NCBI GenBank assembly: GCA_013368325.1
Contig: JAACJK010000005.1
Location: 248,001 to 312,000 of the forward strand
DNA from: Ephemerocybe angulata
Taxonomy: Eukaryota > Basidiomycota > Agaricomycetes > Agaricales > Psathyrellaceae
DNA length: 64,000 bases
Direction of reading: 5' to 3'
The notes beneath the pieces are model-generated. The model made no database searches. It worked only from the letters and a program-made list of their open reading frames with translations, and was not told where the DNA came from. The position numbers and the translations under genes were made by a program. Shown here piece after piece: positions 1 to 12,214 of the stretch. Positions within the stretch are counted from its first letter, which is position 1. Every line of letters starts with the position of its first letter.

Positions 1-103
1 GCTCGAACGAAATTGAAACAGGAACAGACAATATGTACAGTACAAAATATAACGGAGTTGAACTAAATTGAAAATGACCGAAACAAAACAAATAGAATCT
101 AAG

Positions 104-2081
104 TTAGTAGCCGAAATGAACATATGGAATCCAAGCGAGGAGAGATTCGTCCGAGTCGTTGCCGAGCCAAGTCCTCAGCCGCTGGGTTGCATGATGAAGC
201 GCACGCGCAGAATGCGACCCGTCGAAGCCACTCCCATCTGTAGGATCCTTATGATCAAGGAGATACTGGTAAAAGTCCGTGGCTACGGCTGGCGCGTGTT
301 CATCCCGGATCGCCCACATCGTTGCTACCACTCGACGATATCCAGCAGCGAGCATCCCGGCGGCGAGATGCACAGCCTCGTCAGGGAGCTTCTCTGAGCC
401 GGTGCCTGTTTGACAAGCTGAGAGGAAAGCAAGATCAGCGTCTTTGAGGTTGCGCTGGAGGATGGTAAACAGATCTAGTGATCCGTTGTGGAAAAGGAAT
501 CGACTTCCGAGGGGATTTGTCGCGTCCTGAGAGGCATGACAGGCCAAGTGAATGCTGCTAAACTTCTCCATGGAATCAAGACAGGTGGCTGGGGTGATTG
601 CGCTTCCGTCAAATCGTTCCGCCCTCAGCCCGTTCTTTGTCGCCAGGTCGTAGATGGACTCGACTTCTGTCGTTGTACCCGGGATGTGTGATGCGCCAGC
701 AGCGCTAGATTGGCAAGTCATGAACAGCCCAGAAACGTCCATTTGAATGGGACGAGTATTTCTAACGCGGTCAATGAGTGCGGCAATCGTGGGGGTATAT
801 GAGGAAACGGCGTAGTCGAGAACACATTCCGTGCTCTCACTGGTGTATGTCCCAGCAGCGTGAATGGGGAGAAAGGACAACGGGCCAGTGGGGCACCACC
901 AGATCCGAGGGGCTGCTGTGGGTGACAACGGTAGCTTCTGCAATCCACAATCAATAAAGTTGATTTAGATGGCTGAACGCGCTTACCTGGATCCCTACTG
1001 CTTGGAGAATCGGTTTAAGTAGATCTTGCCATAAACCCCGGAGAATACCCTGAACAACAGTCTCTTCATTCTTTCGACGTTTGAACCTCGTGACGGTACG
1101 ATATTCGTCACCTCCCACAGGATCAATCGCTACTGTGTGTCCACGGTCGCGATAATCGTAGATTTGGAGTTGAGCCTTCAGGTCCTGTCGGTATTGGTTG
1201 CATTTGGCGAGCGAAAAGCTGGGGAGCGGGATGTGGAGGGGAGTTCTTCGTCCTGCCGACAACACGATCGCATCACATCGACGAGCGTCAACATTGATGA
1301 TGATAGCGTGGCCGGCTTCAGCGAGGTAGGGGAGTAGAGTATTCCATGGTGACGGCTCGAGGAACCTTTCGAACCCAGGAGTGGCACGGACCTTGACGAG
1401 CAGGTCGTCCCACTCGCGTGCACTCCTCACATGGACCCGAGCTTGGTCCTCAAGAGAAACTTTCTCCGACATCGACATCGCTGACCGGGCAGCAATTCGG
1501 ACTGATCCTGCACCCTCAAGCCTCTTGGAAAGTTCTAAGAAGCGATCCACCAGGCGACCATCATGCCGGCGAAGGTCGTCCAATGGTGTCCTCAGGCTGG
1601 TGAGTTGACGCCATACAAGGCAGCGACCTTGTTCAAGCCACTCCAGTGCTTTGTCTACGCGTTCAAATTTGAATGCAGAGGAAGCGGCTTGGAGAGCTAT
1701 GCCGGAGGTATCCACAAGTCGAGAGTAGCGATTCTCCAGAACTTGGTCGAGGGTAGTCGTCAGTGTTGTCAGGCGTATGGTGGCATCGTATGCGGTCAAG
1801 ATGTCAGGTGAACCCGGATTGTACTTTTCCAATAGCCTAGCCCAATTTTTCGCCGCTTGCAGCCTATCATCTGGTGGGCCAAGTGTGGAGGTCGCAGAGG
1901 TCCTGTATTTGGATAGGGCCTCGGTGAAGTCATGAATTTCACCAGTGCTCCGAAAGCGAGATTTAAAGGAATAAGCGAGATTGGAGAGTCGCCAGGCCAT
2001 CTCCGGGTGACCCGCTGGAGTGAGATCGAGCGCTCGGGGCTCTGCTGAGATGGCCTCGGCGATGTCTTGAAGATCTCCGGT
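104..2081 (-). pseudogene. TPR-CHAT-1, 3' part: last TPR units and CHAT protease domain
   Basis: This is the C-terminal part of a caspase-fold CHAT protein preceded by tetratricopeptide-like repeats. Two exons are seen, 987..2081 and 104..937. The 49-bp intron (938..986) has GTAAGC at its donor and TTGCAG at its acceptor. The CHAT exon keeps the expected dyad: His in HLACHAS and Cys in LSACQTGTG, and it ends WIPYVHFGY like its paralogues near 50 and 56 kb. CHAT domains are cysteine proteases related to separase and caspases; the substrate here is unknown. The frame begins inside one 47-residue repeat because a 430-bp element sits exactly there (2082..2511) and brings a stop at 2463. The domain itself is undamaged, but the gene as a whole is probably dead unless the insert is spliced out. 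Confidence 0.85.
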
Positions 2082-2511
2082 CAAGGGTGGTCCGGTCTTT
2101 AAATAGCCGACCGGACGTTGGGTGGTTGGTCGAGCCGCCAGGCTCGAAAAAAAATTGTTGGACCCCTCCTCAAAACCCTAAAATGGGGCTCTGGGATGAG
2201 GTTTCTTGTTTTTCTGGGGGTTCAAATTATTTACAACACTTAATATATCACTTACATGCTCAAGAGAGGTCAGTATATGAGTGTGTGGGGTGTATATTGG
2301 GTGTAGAGACGCCAACCGGCAGTGCGCCCAAACGGGAATTGGATCACTGGTCACTCGGATTTTCCCGAAATTCGGTGCTGGGAACCAAAATTGATGGAAA
2401 TTACCCGATTTGGAAGGTCTTGGCGCTTACGTGGGTGGTTGGTCGGACCCCCGAGCCTCATTTCAGATTTTCCAACCCCAGGTCTCTTTTTTAAAGACCA
2501 GACCACCCTTG
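2082..2511. mobile_element. hAT-like MITE inserted in a TPR repeat
   Basis: A 430-bp non-autonomous DNA element. Its ends are 22-bp terminal inverted repeats beginning CAAGGGTGGTC and matching at 21 of 22 positions. It is flanked by a perfect 8-bp target duplication TCTCCGGT (2074..2081 and 2512..2519), the size made by hAT transposases. It has no coding capacity for a transposase. The target sequence is the conserved TPR-repeat motif of TPR-CHAT-1. The inserted length plus duplication is 438 bp, a multiple of three, but the minus-strand frame meets a stop at 2463. Confidence 0.9.
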
Positions 2512-2519
2512 TCTCCGGT

Positions 2520-3959
2520 GCGCTTGAAGCGTGACCAAAGTGAAGTACCCAGATTGGCGAGTCGCTTAGCCATTTCTGGGTGACCATCGGGAGTGAGCTC
2601 GAGCGCTTGCTGCTCTGCTGAGATGGCCTCAGAGAGGTCTTGAAGATCTCCGGTGTGCTTGAAGCGTGACCGAAGCGAAGCACCAAGATTGGCGAGTTGC
2701 AGAGACATGTCTGGATGGCCCTTTGGCGTGAGGTCGAGTGCTCTCTGCTGCATTGAGATGGCCTCAGCGAGGACTTGGAGATCTCCAGTGCGCTGAAAGC
2801 GGGACGATAGTGAAAGACCGAGATTGCCCAGTCGCAGGGCCATGTCCGGGTGACCCTCCGGAGTGAGCTCGAGCGCTCGCTGATATGCTGAGCTTGCCTC
2901 ACCGAGGTCTTGAAGATCTCCGGTGCGGTTGAAGCGGGACAGAAGGGAATTACCAAGCCCGCCGAGTCGCGAGGTCATGTCCGGGTGACCCTCTGGAGTG
3001 AGCTCGAGTGCACTCTGCTGTGCGGCGATGGCCTCAGCGAGGTCTTGGAGATCCCCGGTGCGCTCGAAGCGGGACCAAAGCGAACCACCAAGATGCCCGA
3101 GTCGCAGAGCCATATCTGGGTGTCCCTCTGGAGTGAGCTCGAGTGCTCTATGCTGTGCAGCGATGGCCTCAGCGATGTCTTGGAGGTCCCCGGTGCGCTC
3201 AAAGCGGGACCAAAGTGAATTACCGAGATTGACGAGTTGCAGAGCCATGTCCGGGTGACCCTCCGGAATGAGCACGAGTGCTCGCTGCTGTGCTGAGAGG
3301 GCCTCAACGATGTCTTGAAGGTCCCCAGTGTGCTCAAAGCGAGAGTGAATTGAAGCACCGAGATTGGCGAGGCGCTCAGCCACGTTAGGGTGACCCTCTG
3401 GCGTGAGCTCGAGTGCTCTTTGCTTCATTGAGATAGCCTGAGCGAGGTCTTGAAGATCCCCAGTGTGCTCAAAGCGAGAGTGAATTGAAGTACCGAGATT
3501 GGCGAGGCGCTCAGCCATGTCCGGGTGACCCTCCGGTGTGAGCTCGAGTGCTCTCTGCTCTGCCGAGATGGCATCAGCGATGTCTTGGAGATCTCCAGTG
3601 CGCTCAGAGCGGGACCAAAGCAAATCGCCCAGCCAGGCGAGTCGCAGAGCCATGTCAGGATGATCGCTCGGCGTGAACTCCACCGCTCTCCGAAGTTTGG
3701 ATATCGCTGTTGCGAGATCATCGTGGTCGTTGCCAGTTTTATACTGCCTCGTTAGAACCACACCATCGACAAATAACTGTTCGTGATTATCTAGATAATC
3801 GTTAGGCTGGGACTCTTATACCATAATACACGCGGTGTGAATTACTCACCCTCCGCCCCCGCCTCCGCTATCAAGGTATTCGAACCCCTACGAATACGTT
3901 GAGTTCACTGCACCTCACAGAAATACAGGGACAAGTTAAGCGTACCGTAGGCTTGTCAT
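2520..3959 (-). pseudogene. TPR-CHAT-1, 5' part: start region and nine TPR-like repeats
   Basis: N-terminal part of the same gene as 104..2081. A near-identical 47-residue unit (141 bp) with the core RTGDLQDLAEAIS and LELTPEGHPDMA recurs nine times here, with a tenth unit beyond the MITE. By comparison with TPR-CHAT-3, a 14-nt first exon (ATG at 3957..3959, donor GTACGC) and a second short exon ending at a GTGAGT donor near 3848 can be recognised. The second exon lacks one G compared with TPR-CHAT-3 (GAACTC against GAAGCTC, near 3905), which throws the predicted start out of frame. With the MITE this makes two independent lesions, so I call it a pseudogene, although an alternative start cannot be excluded. 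Confidence 0.8.
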
Positions 3960-4021
3960 ACCAGTCTCCGGGAGGGGATTGAATGTGAATGAATGGATGC
4001 TGCCATTCGAATCAACCATTT

Positions 4022-4029
4022 CTATATAA
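4022..4029 (-). promoter_or_regulatory. TATA box of TPR-CHAT-1
   Basis: TATATA-type box about 63 bp upstream of the ancestral ATG at 3959. The surrounding 300 bp (about 3770..4110) align well with the region upstream of TPR-CHAT-3 (52615..52930), including the same box, so the promoter was duplicated with the gene. Confidence 0.5.
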
Positions 4030-4109
4030 TCTCTGGCGCACAGCCTTCTTTAGCCTGAGATAGGCGCCGGTCTACAGCATTCGGTAACAGCCCGCATTTT
4101 CGATCGACA

Positions 4110-7045
4110 ACTTTGCACTCCCCGTTCTCTGCGAACCATGCATTAGAACCTCATTTCCGAAGTGAGAGTTTGTCCTATAGATATCCTTCATAGCTTTGGA
4201 GATTCGAGCATTGACGAGTATGGCGAATGCACATTTCATTCCATTTGTTTACCTGTCACAGCAAACGCACATCTATGGATAGGACCGATATGTATCAAGG
4301 TCGAGTCCGATTGTATAGACAATCTGCAACACAATCCACCGAAGGCGCCGATGTAAACACTAACACCGGCGACGAACGCTCGGGGAACACGAAGGGACCG
4401 AGATCGAACTGACCACGCAGAGGCAGCGTTGGTCCCCTCGCCCACGCCACACAGTAGTCAAGCAAGCGTTTCCCACAAGGACGAAAGCGACGATGGTCCT
4501 TTCAACACGGGGAAATCGAGACCGAAAAGGATCGTGAAAATCACGAGCAACGCGACGGACTCACCAGTGAGGTCGCCCAGAGTAGGAGAAGCCTGTATCG
4601 CCGGTTCCAAGACAATGAAGCGTTCGTCAGTACCTGTCGCTCAAGCAATTAGAGAATGGACTTAGGAAAGAAACGATAGATCAACAGAGAGAGATTGAAC
4701 GTAAGAACCTCAAGCACCGTGGCACAGCCCACTGCGCACCGACGACACCACTCTCTGCCTTCCGCATCTCCTCCCTGGCGTTACCTCCATGTATCACCCA
4801 GACCGAACTTTGTCATCCACGCTCTCCCAGCCCGGAACCGTACTACCCCGCCCTGTCCAGCGAGAGCACGGACGCTGGGCTGGACGGTGCAGAGCGCATG
4901 TTCGCACGCCTGTAGGTCGGTACGAGAGATGCAAGATCAAACCAAAAAGGACTGCTCTAAAGAAATAAAGAAAGAGAGTTGAGTGCCAACCAGAACACAA
5001 GCTTCGGTACGGATGATTGAACGCACGCAAGAACCGAAACGAAAATAAGACCAAGAGAACCAACTCACTGCCCGATTAAGCTCCCGCGCAAGGTCCTCCC
5101 GGCCCAATCCCGACCCCGCTCGTCCCATAACTTTCCCATGCGACTTCTACCCGCTCTATTCCTCCCACAATGCCCCCATACTCCAACTCCAGTATCCTCT
5201 CTACAACATTCGGCAATGGCGGCGGCAGCGAAGGCGGAACGCAGTCGTCGGTCGTCGTTGTCACTTGAGTAAGCCCTGTCCCTCCCATTCTCAATAGCCT
5301 TCCCATCCGCGTCGTCCTCTTCTACCCCGAGAGCTCCTCGCTGGCCTCCCCGTCCCTCTCCCCGCCCCAATCGTTCCTGCCGTCTTCCTTCCCACCTCCT
5401 CTCTGCCCCCACCACCGAAGGTCAACGCGGAGAACGTTCAACGCACATCCTGCTTCTCCAACGCCCCCACACACCCACACACCCAGGCTCCCCCACCCAG
5501 ACTCCCATTCGCCTCCACAATGGACAGCTGGCGAGAGCAGTGTGTTCGCTATGAACGCCTCGCCCCATCAACCCTCAGTCGACAGTCGGCACCAAAGCAG
5601 AAGTCGGCCTTGAAGAGAAGTCGAAGTCGACGGCAACAGAGAAGCGTAGAGCCATGACCTCTCTTCCTCGCCTCGAGCCCAGTGTCGAGCTTGTGAAAGC
5701 GGCCGGGAGCGCAGGCGGTGATTGTAGAGGCGGCGGAGAGAGTGTGCAATTTGGGTTTCGAGTGGGGCGGGAGGGGTGACCATCATTGGTAGAGCAATGG
5801 ACAGCGTCGGTTCGCGGTGAATGGCGTCAGGGATGGAGGTGTGAGGAAGTAAAGGTTGATTCGGTGAGGCCGATAGCAGAGTTGGCGTCGTCTTCCAGGT
5901 CTTGACATTGGGCGGGTGGTGTACGCTGTCGTCGGGTTCGCGTTCGCGTTCGCATTCATGTTGGTGTCGGTGATCACAGTCGTTGATGTTTCGTTCGCGC
6001 CTGCACCGTAGGCGTGCCCGAGATAGGCACCCCAGCCGCCCGCCCCCACCCCAGGACAGCGATCTATGATCCTAAACATCGGCGGCAACCGATCCGACCC
6101 TACCTCCTCCTCGAGTTCCGCGGTTCTTTGAATGCCAGGTCGTTTGTCCAGCGCACGTTATGAGATCCTGGGTCGAGTGTTTGAGGAGAAAGATGCACTG
6201 CGATGCTTGGAGGGGCCGAGAACGCGAACCAGCCTGTGGTGGGAGGTCGAAAGTAACACTGAGGGTGGGCGCTTTGACCTGATGGGTCTGCAGACACAAC
6301 AGAGAGAAGGATACGTCAGTTACTCAGCATGTATGGAATGTGACCACGGAGGAGAGACGTACCTGATGATGACTCTACCGAAGGTATTGGTGGTGGTAGG
6401 GCCGTAGAAGGGGACGATGAGCGAGACGGAGGTGACGACGCTGGACGAGCAGGGAGCATCCCAACGGACTCCTCTTCGCTCAGACCGAGCGGCGCGCACG
6501 TTGGAGAACAACCGTCAAGCTCGCCAGGGGTACAGCAGCACCTCCCACTCCTCGTCCCACTCCTGTTCCTCCTGTTCCTACTACGTTCTGGTCCCAACTC
6601 CAGGAACCGACAACGACGTCGTACATGCACTCTTCCCTCCTCTAAGCGAAGCATGCGACGTCCTTCGCATAAGTCACGGCGCAGCCGCGGTCGGAGCGAG
6701 CGACGTGAACGTAGAGCCTGATCATGACGCGGAGATGGAGGACTTGTGCGAGTGGTGTTGTGGCTGTTGCGGCTCGAGAGAGGGTTGGCGTTGGGATTGA
6801 GTTCTTGCGAATAAGAGTCCATGCGCTTTCCCAACTTTAGATCAGAGCCGCCCAGTCGACAAAATTCGGGGAAGATGAAGACGAAATGGAACGATGAGGA
6901 GGAGGAAGGAGAATGAACGTGTTGGTTCGCTAACAAGCACGATTGCCCCAATGCATCACCCCCGTCACCCTGCATCTGCCGTCGGCCGGAGCTCCGGTGC
7001 GGCGAAATTGCCAAGTTGATAGGGGCTTCGACGGGCGTCTAATTG
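4110..7045 (-). repeat. R unit 1 (segmental duplicate)
   Basis: About 2.9-kb unit seen six times in the window in the same orientation. Landmarks in order are: an ACACTAACACCGGCGACGAA block near 4360; a block near 4830-4890 ending GAGCGCATG; an AAGCAGAAGTCGGC block near 5595; the R gene on the minus strand; and a final GGGCGTCTAATTG box near 7035. The first third holds no reading frame that is conserved between units. Confidence 0.6.
5550..6822 (-). pseudogene. R1, Ser/Pro/Arg-rich hypothetical gene copy
   Basis: Copy 1 of the R gene family. Translation would begin MDSYSQE at 6822, matching the M-E-P-S-Q-E start of the other copies. An intron shared with the paralogues lies at 6288..6362 (GTACGT...CTGCAG). 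After it, the frame that aligns with the other copies contains GPSKHRSAS, RALDKRP and DRLPPMFRI, but needs a switch of frame and crosses a stop. No domain is recognised and the product would be largely disordered. I judge it decayed; the function of the family is unknown. Confidence 0.4.
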
Positions 7046-7539
7046 CAAACTGGTTTACCGACCTCCAGCACTCACGAATCCGTGGATGGGGTCCAGAATG
7101 GGCAGAAACCGCGCAGGGAATACGCCCACCCACCATTCGATCGTATCCCATAGACAGGTAGTCTTCACAGCATCGATAAAAGCCATAAATAGATCGCTAA
7201 TTTAGAGAACATGCCAAGCATTATGACCATGTTCGCGATGATAGCCACACCACTGTGGACCTCCGCTACCCATGTTATCGATCTCGAAAGTCTTCGTCTT
7301 GTTCACGCGCGGACCCTTGAAGATAGAAGCGATCATCCTTCGATGATCGTGGAAAAGGAAGGTGACGAGTACAAGCGAGTACATCACCAACGTAGAGTTA
7401 GGTGGTACGTATGGGGGAAATGGGCTTGAGCGCCACGCGCCTTCAAGTTGTTGATAGTTGGCACAGCATGGCCGGCGAGGCCGCTTCGTCTGTTCACATC
7501 GAGCGAGTGACTGAGGGAAAACGGCCATTCCCTCACGGT

Positions 7540-10500
7540 GTCGTCGACCGATTCCCCGGGTACTGCACAGCTTCCGAACACGAGGTGAAGAGGCGAGGCT
7601 TGACGGGCGTCTAAACTCAAAGTGGGCAAAGGACGCACTGGGAACGCACCGCGCAGCTACTTTGCTCTAAAAAGCGCACAGGTCTGGATACAGCAAATTT
7701 GCAGAGAGCGCCGCACTGCAGTGCTACCAATCGCTCGACTTCAATGGCATCGGAAGGTCGAAAATAAGCGCCCGAGACCGAAGCCATACAGAGCCCATGC
7801 TCGATCGTCACAGGAAGGAAAGCGCTGATTGCAGTCGCTAGCATTGCCAAGTATAGCGAATACCCATTTGATTCTATTTCGTTTACCTTTTACAGCAAAC
7901 GCACTGGACCATGGTCGAGTTCGACTACATAGAAAATCTGCTGCACAATCCACTGAAGGCGCCGGTGTAGACACTAACACCGGCGACGAACGCTCGGGGA
8001 ACACACGAAGGGACTCAGATCGAACTGGCCATGCAGAGCGCACACAACAGCAACGTTAGTGCTTCCGCGCACGCCACGCAACACATTAGTCCACCATGCG
8101 TTTCACAGGCAGCACGCAGAACCACAACCTCGCCTCCCTCGAGCAGACACTAGCGATACCTCGATCACTAGACGGACGTCCCACAAGAACGAAAGCGACG
8201 ATGGTCCTTCAACACCGAGAAATCGAGGCGGAAAAGGATGGTGAAATCACGAACAATGCAAGGGACTCACCAATAAGATCGCCCTAAGGAGGAGAAGCCC
8301 GAACCTCCGGTACGAAAGGACGACGCCCATCATCCTAGTAAGAACGAAATCGAAGGTAAGAACTCGGGCACCGCGGCACAGTCCACTGCGCACCGACGAC
8401 ACCAGTCTCTCCCTTCCACCTCTCCTCCCCCACCTTACCTCCATGTACCGCCCACTCTCCCAAGCGGAACCGCCCCCCGCCCTGTAGACACCAGGCTAGG
8501 CGAGAGCACAGACACTGGCCCGCCAGTGCATAGCGCATAGCGCATGCTCGCACGCCTGGAACAAGCTTCCGGCGATGTGGGAGAAAACCGCTCCAAACAA
8601 AGAAAGAAAGAAAGAAAAAAAAAGGAGAGTCGTTGCTCAAACACAAGCGTCAGCACGAACGACCTGACGGACACGCGAGAGGTATAAGGACGAACATCAA
8701 CTTCGCACCGGGCCAGGCTCGAGATCAAGGAAAAACGGTGCACTATACTCCCAAACAAAAAAGAAAAAAAACGCACCTCCAGACTCGCCTCCCGCCCCAC
8801 TTCCGCCCGATCTTCCAATAACCTCCCCTAAACTCAAGCAACGACAACCCCAGACTCAATCTTCATCCCTGCTCACCTCCACCTTTTCCCTTCACCCCAC
8901 CCAACTCCCCATCCCACAAAAGCGTCTGTGATAAACGCGGAAGACAGTCCTCTGTGTACTTCCGGTAAGACCTCTCCTTCCCAGTCTCAATATCCTTCCA
9001 AGTTCCTATCCACGTCCTCCTTTTCTTATCCCAGCAACTCCCCGCTCGCTTTCCATCCCCATCCCCACCTCAATCATTCGCGCCATCCTCCTCCTCGCCT
9101 CCTCGCTGACGCCCCCGCCACCAACGGAGATACATGCGATGAGGTTCTTGTTCGCCGCCAGAATTGGAACAGCTAGTGCAAGCAGCGTCCTCGCTATCGA
9201 CGCCTCGCTACCCATTATAGCTTTACTCAACCCACAGTCGACAGTCGGCGTCAAGGGAGAAGTCGGCGTTGAAGAGGATTCGAAGTCGAAAGTGATCGAA
9301 AGGTATAGAGCCACGACGACTTCCCCGGTGTCGAGCCGAGTGTCGAACTCGCGAAGGTAGCTGGGAGTGCTGGCGGCGACGGGAAAGGAGCCACGGCCTC
9401 TTCCTTCCCGTCGAGCCCGGCATCATAATCGTAAAAGGAGCCGGGAGCGCGGGTGGGTGGTCGAGGAGGCGGAGTGAGCGTAATCTCGGGTTCAAGGGGG
9501 CGGAAGGGGTGAGTGTAATCGGGATGGGGACGGGGGAGGATACCGCTCCCGTCGTTTCATGGTGGGCTTGTTCACGTTCTTCAGCGAGAGGGAGCGGCGA
9601 GGAAGTGAAGGTGGATTAGACCGAAGGCGGGGTCGGCGTCGTCGTCTCGGTCTCAGTCTTGTAGTTGTACTTGGACTTGGACTTGGACAGGCGGTGGAGG
9701 TCCCGTCGCATCCGCGTTCGCTTTGGTAGAGGTGGAGGTGTCGATAGCAATCGAGCCCGAAGTAGATGCCCCAGCTACGCCTTTCCGTAATCCTCATCAT
9801 CGGCGGCAGCCCATCCGTCTCTCCCTGCTCCCTTCTGACAGGCCGTTTGTCGAGTGGACGCTGCGAAATCCCAGGCAGGTAGTACTCGAGGCAGACGATG
9901 CGCTTGTCTTGGAGCGGCCGAGGGATGCGAACCAGCTTGCAGTCTTGGACGGGTAGTTGAAGGAGACGACGACGTTGGACGGAGAGGACGAGGAAGCGGT
10001 GAGACCCGCTCCGCGCTCAGACTGGGTGGTGCGCCAGTTCCTTCAGCGAAGACGACTGTTACGCTCGCCACGGGTGCTGCGGCAGGACTCGTTCCTCCAA
10101 TCCCGCCTCCTACTGGCCCTACGCCTCCTCCACCTCCACTTCCTCCTGACCCAGGCACCGACAGCGATGTCTTAGACGCGCTCTTGCCTCCTCTCAGCGA
10201 CGAGCGCGACGTCCTCCGCATAAGCCACGGCGCAGGTGTGGTCGGCGCGAGCAACGTGAACGCAGACCCCGACGCCGAGGCGGAGGATTTGCGCGAACAG
10301 TGTTATTGCGTTCGGCTGCTCGTGCGGCGCGGGATCCTGAAACTGCGGGCTTGTGGGAGAAGAGGCGGTGGGTTCTTGCGATAGTTCCATGTCTTCAACT
10401 TGTGCAGTCTTGTATGTGTATCGATTTCGGGTCGTGCTTGTGGGCTGTCTTCGTTGACTTCGTGTGTCGAGATCCGGTCCTCGAAGTCTAGCTGTAGTTC

Positions 10501-10680
10501 ATGCGCTTGCCCAGCTTTAGTCTAGGGCAGCGCAAGCGAGGAAGAGGAAGAGGAAATGGAACGATGAGGAGGAGGAAGGAGGACGTCACCGTGCATCGGC
10601 CGGAGTTCCGGCACGGCCCACGCACGTGCTTCTACCTGCACGTGGTTACCTGATAGGGGTTTGGACGGGCGTCTAATTGG
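7540..10680 (-). repeat. R unit 2 (segmental duplicate)
   Basis: Second tandem R unit, with the same order of landmarks as unit 1: the ACACTAACACCGGCGACGAA block at 7970, the GAGCACAGACACTGG block near 8500, the GTCGGCGTTGAAGAG block near 9260, the R gene, and TTGGACGGGCGTCTAATTG at 10660. The left margin (7540-7650) also aligns with 45.99-46.10 kb, the left margin of unit 4. Confidence 0.6.
9230..10390 (-). pseudogene. R2, low-complexity hypothetical gene copy
   Basis: Starts MELSQEPTASSPTSP at 10390, very like R4. The middle frame (9775..10254) carries the family block TTSLSVPGSG, a long Gly stretch, and VTVVFAEGTGAPPSL. The C-terminal block (DGLPPMM-like) is found in another frame near 9800 and the usual intron is missing, so at least one indel separates the parts. 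Product unknown; probably broken. Confidence 0.4.
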
Positions 10681-10689
10681 AATCGGCGC

Positions 10690-11725
10690 ATTATTGGCAT
10701 GGGCAAGTTTGTTGGAACGTGGAGCACGAGGTAGATCATAAAAACAAATAGAAAAAGGATAAACCATTATCAAGGGTCGAGAGTGAAATGGTTATTTCAA
10801 CTGACTGGAAACTGAGCCGAACTTAAGCGCCAATGACACCCGCTGCTCTTGTCGTCGGCGCTCCTCTGCGACTGCGACCTCTGTGAATTGAGCGAGGCCG
10901 CTCCCACTGTGGTCATTAATCCTGTTTAGCCAAAGGCGTACCCTGCTGTCAATACCTGATCGGAGGTACGAATGCTACCCTCCTACCCCATCTTCGTACC
11001 ATAGCCGAGCCCCACCACCATTCGTCCCATCAAAATACATTTCTTCACAGCCTAGAGCCGTGAACATCCCAACGGGCTGTCTTCAGCGCGACCAGGGGTC
11101 CGTAATTCCACGTCCTACTACGGCCGAGGCTACGAAAGCCACATTGCGGGAACAACTGTAGAGCACCGGTGGCTATTGTTTGTGGCCGACGAGAACCCGC
11201 TGGCCGGGAGGCTCACGCTGAGGGGGCCGCCCCTCGGATTACTAGTTTAAGCGCTCTGGAATGGAGACGAGCGATGCATGATATCCCGACGGATAACGTG
11301 TAGCAAAGCGCCCGCCTGATGTTTTTAGTATCGAGGCGAGCGTTCGTTCGTAGGTACTTACGCCCGCCTTCCGTACTATATACTCCCCAAAGCCCTGCCT
11401 CCAATACCGACCGCGGCAAGGGAAAATCCAACACTGAGACTTGCCTACTTGATGCCGACGGGGTATTTAATTCCGTCAGCAGAGCAGGCAACAACGGCCG
11501 ACCGAATGCTGGAGGCGCGCCGACTATAAGTAAAGGGTTCCAAGATTAAAATTGAGAGCGTGTACCTCACGCAGTACACGCCTAAATAATACGTGGTGTA
11601 TAGAACTATCCTGGTATGTAAGGGAATACGTCGCGAAGGGGAATATTTCGGAAAAAATTAGAATAAGAGAATCCGTACATATACTGCATAGTATCAGCAT
11701 CGGAATTCCCAAGTTTCCTCCAACT
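10690..11725. other. Intergenic, no gene recognised
   Basis: No supported gene. The open frame 11213..11494 on the minus strand resembles nothing I know and has no paralogue in the window. Confidence 0.4.
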
Positions 11726-11731
11726 AAATAA

Positions 11732-12212
11732 TTAAGTGGTGGTAGGTGAGATAGGCTCGCTGCACCTCTGAACGTGCGTGTTTTTCTAACCGACAAAAAT
11801 CAGAATTCAACCCATTCATGTAACCAGGAGCCCTGGGATAATATCATTACTCACCTCGGCCTCCGTATCAAATTTCCTGCCACAGCCGGGGCACTTGTAT
11901 ACGGGGTCGTGGCGGAAACCCAGGCCGCGCTTACCGGGCTGTTTTTTACCGGGACCGCGGCGCGAGAGCCTATTGTCCAGGCGTGCCGAAAGTTCGTTGA
12001 CGAGCTCGCGGGTACTGAGGCCATCGAGAATTTCTCGCCGCTCAAGGACGTCGTCGATGGCACGGGCGTCAAAGTCCACCTAAATGCATTTTACGGGGCC
12101 GTATTAGTCTGTAGTGAGGAGGCGTCGGTTGACGATAACGTACGTCGTAATATTGCGCATGGGTGAAAGAGGCCAGCGAGAAAAAGAGTGCCGTGATGAT
12201 CGATACGCGCAT
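11732..12212 (-). CDS. Small secreted protein SSP-C with C2HC zinc finger, 115 aa
   Basis: Three exons fit: 12144..12212, 11855..12079 and 11732..11785, with introns GTACGT..TTTAG and GTGAGT..GTTAG, total 115 aa. Residues 1-19 (MRVSIITALFFSLASFTHA) form a clear signal peptide with an Ala-x-Ala-like cleavage site before QYYD. The body contains LERREILDGLSTRELVNEL, shared with SSP-A and SSP-B. The C-terminus has CPGCGRKF, then His 12 residues after the second Cys, then Cys four further on: the C-x2-C-x12-H-x3-C spacing of C2HC fingers. The finger only appears with the acceptor at 11786, which supports the model. Role unknown; secretion is inferred from the leader. Confidence 0.75.
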
Positions 12213-12214
12213 CC

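Noticed and set aside
2520..3761. Regular direct repeats resembling a CRISPR array
   Set aside because: The 141-bp period is fully coding (47-residue TPR-like units) and there are no short repeat/unique spacer pairs; the organism is eukaryotic.
11816..12083. Open frames on plus over SSP-C
   Set aside because: Shadow of the spliced SSP-C gene, which has signal peptide and finger on the minus strand.
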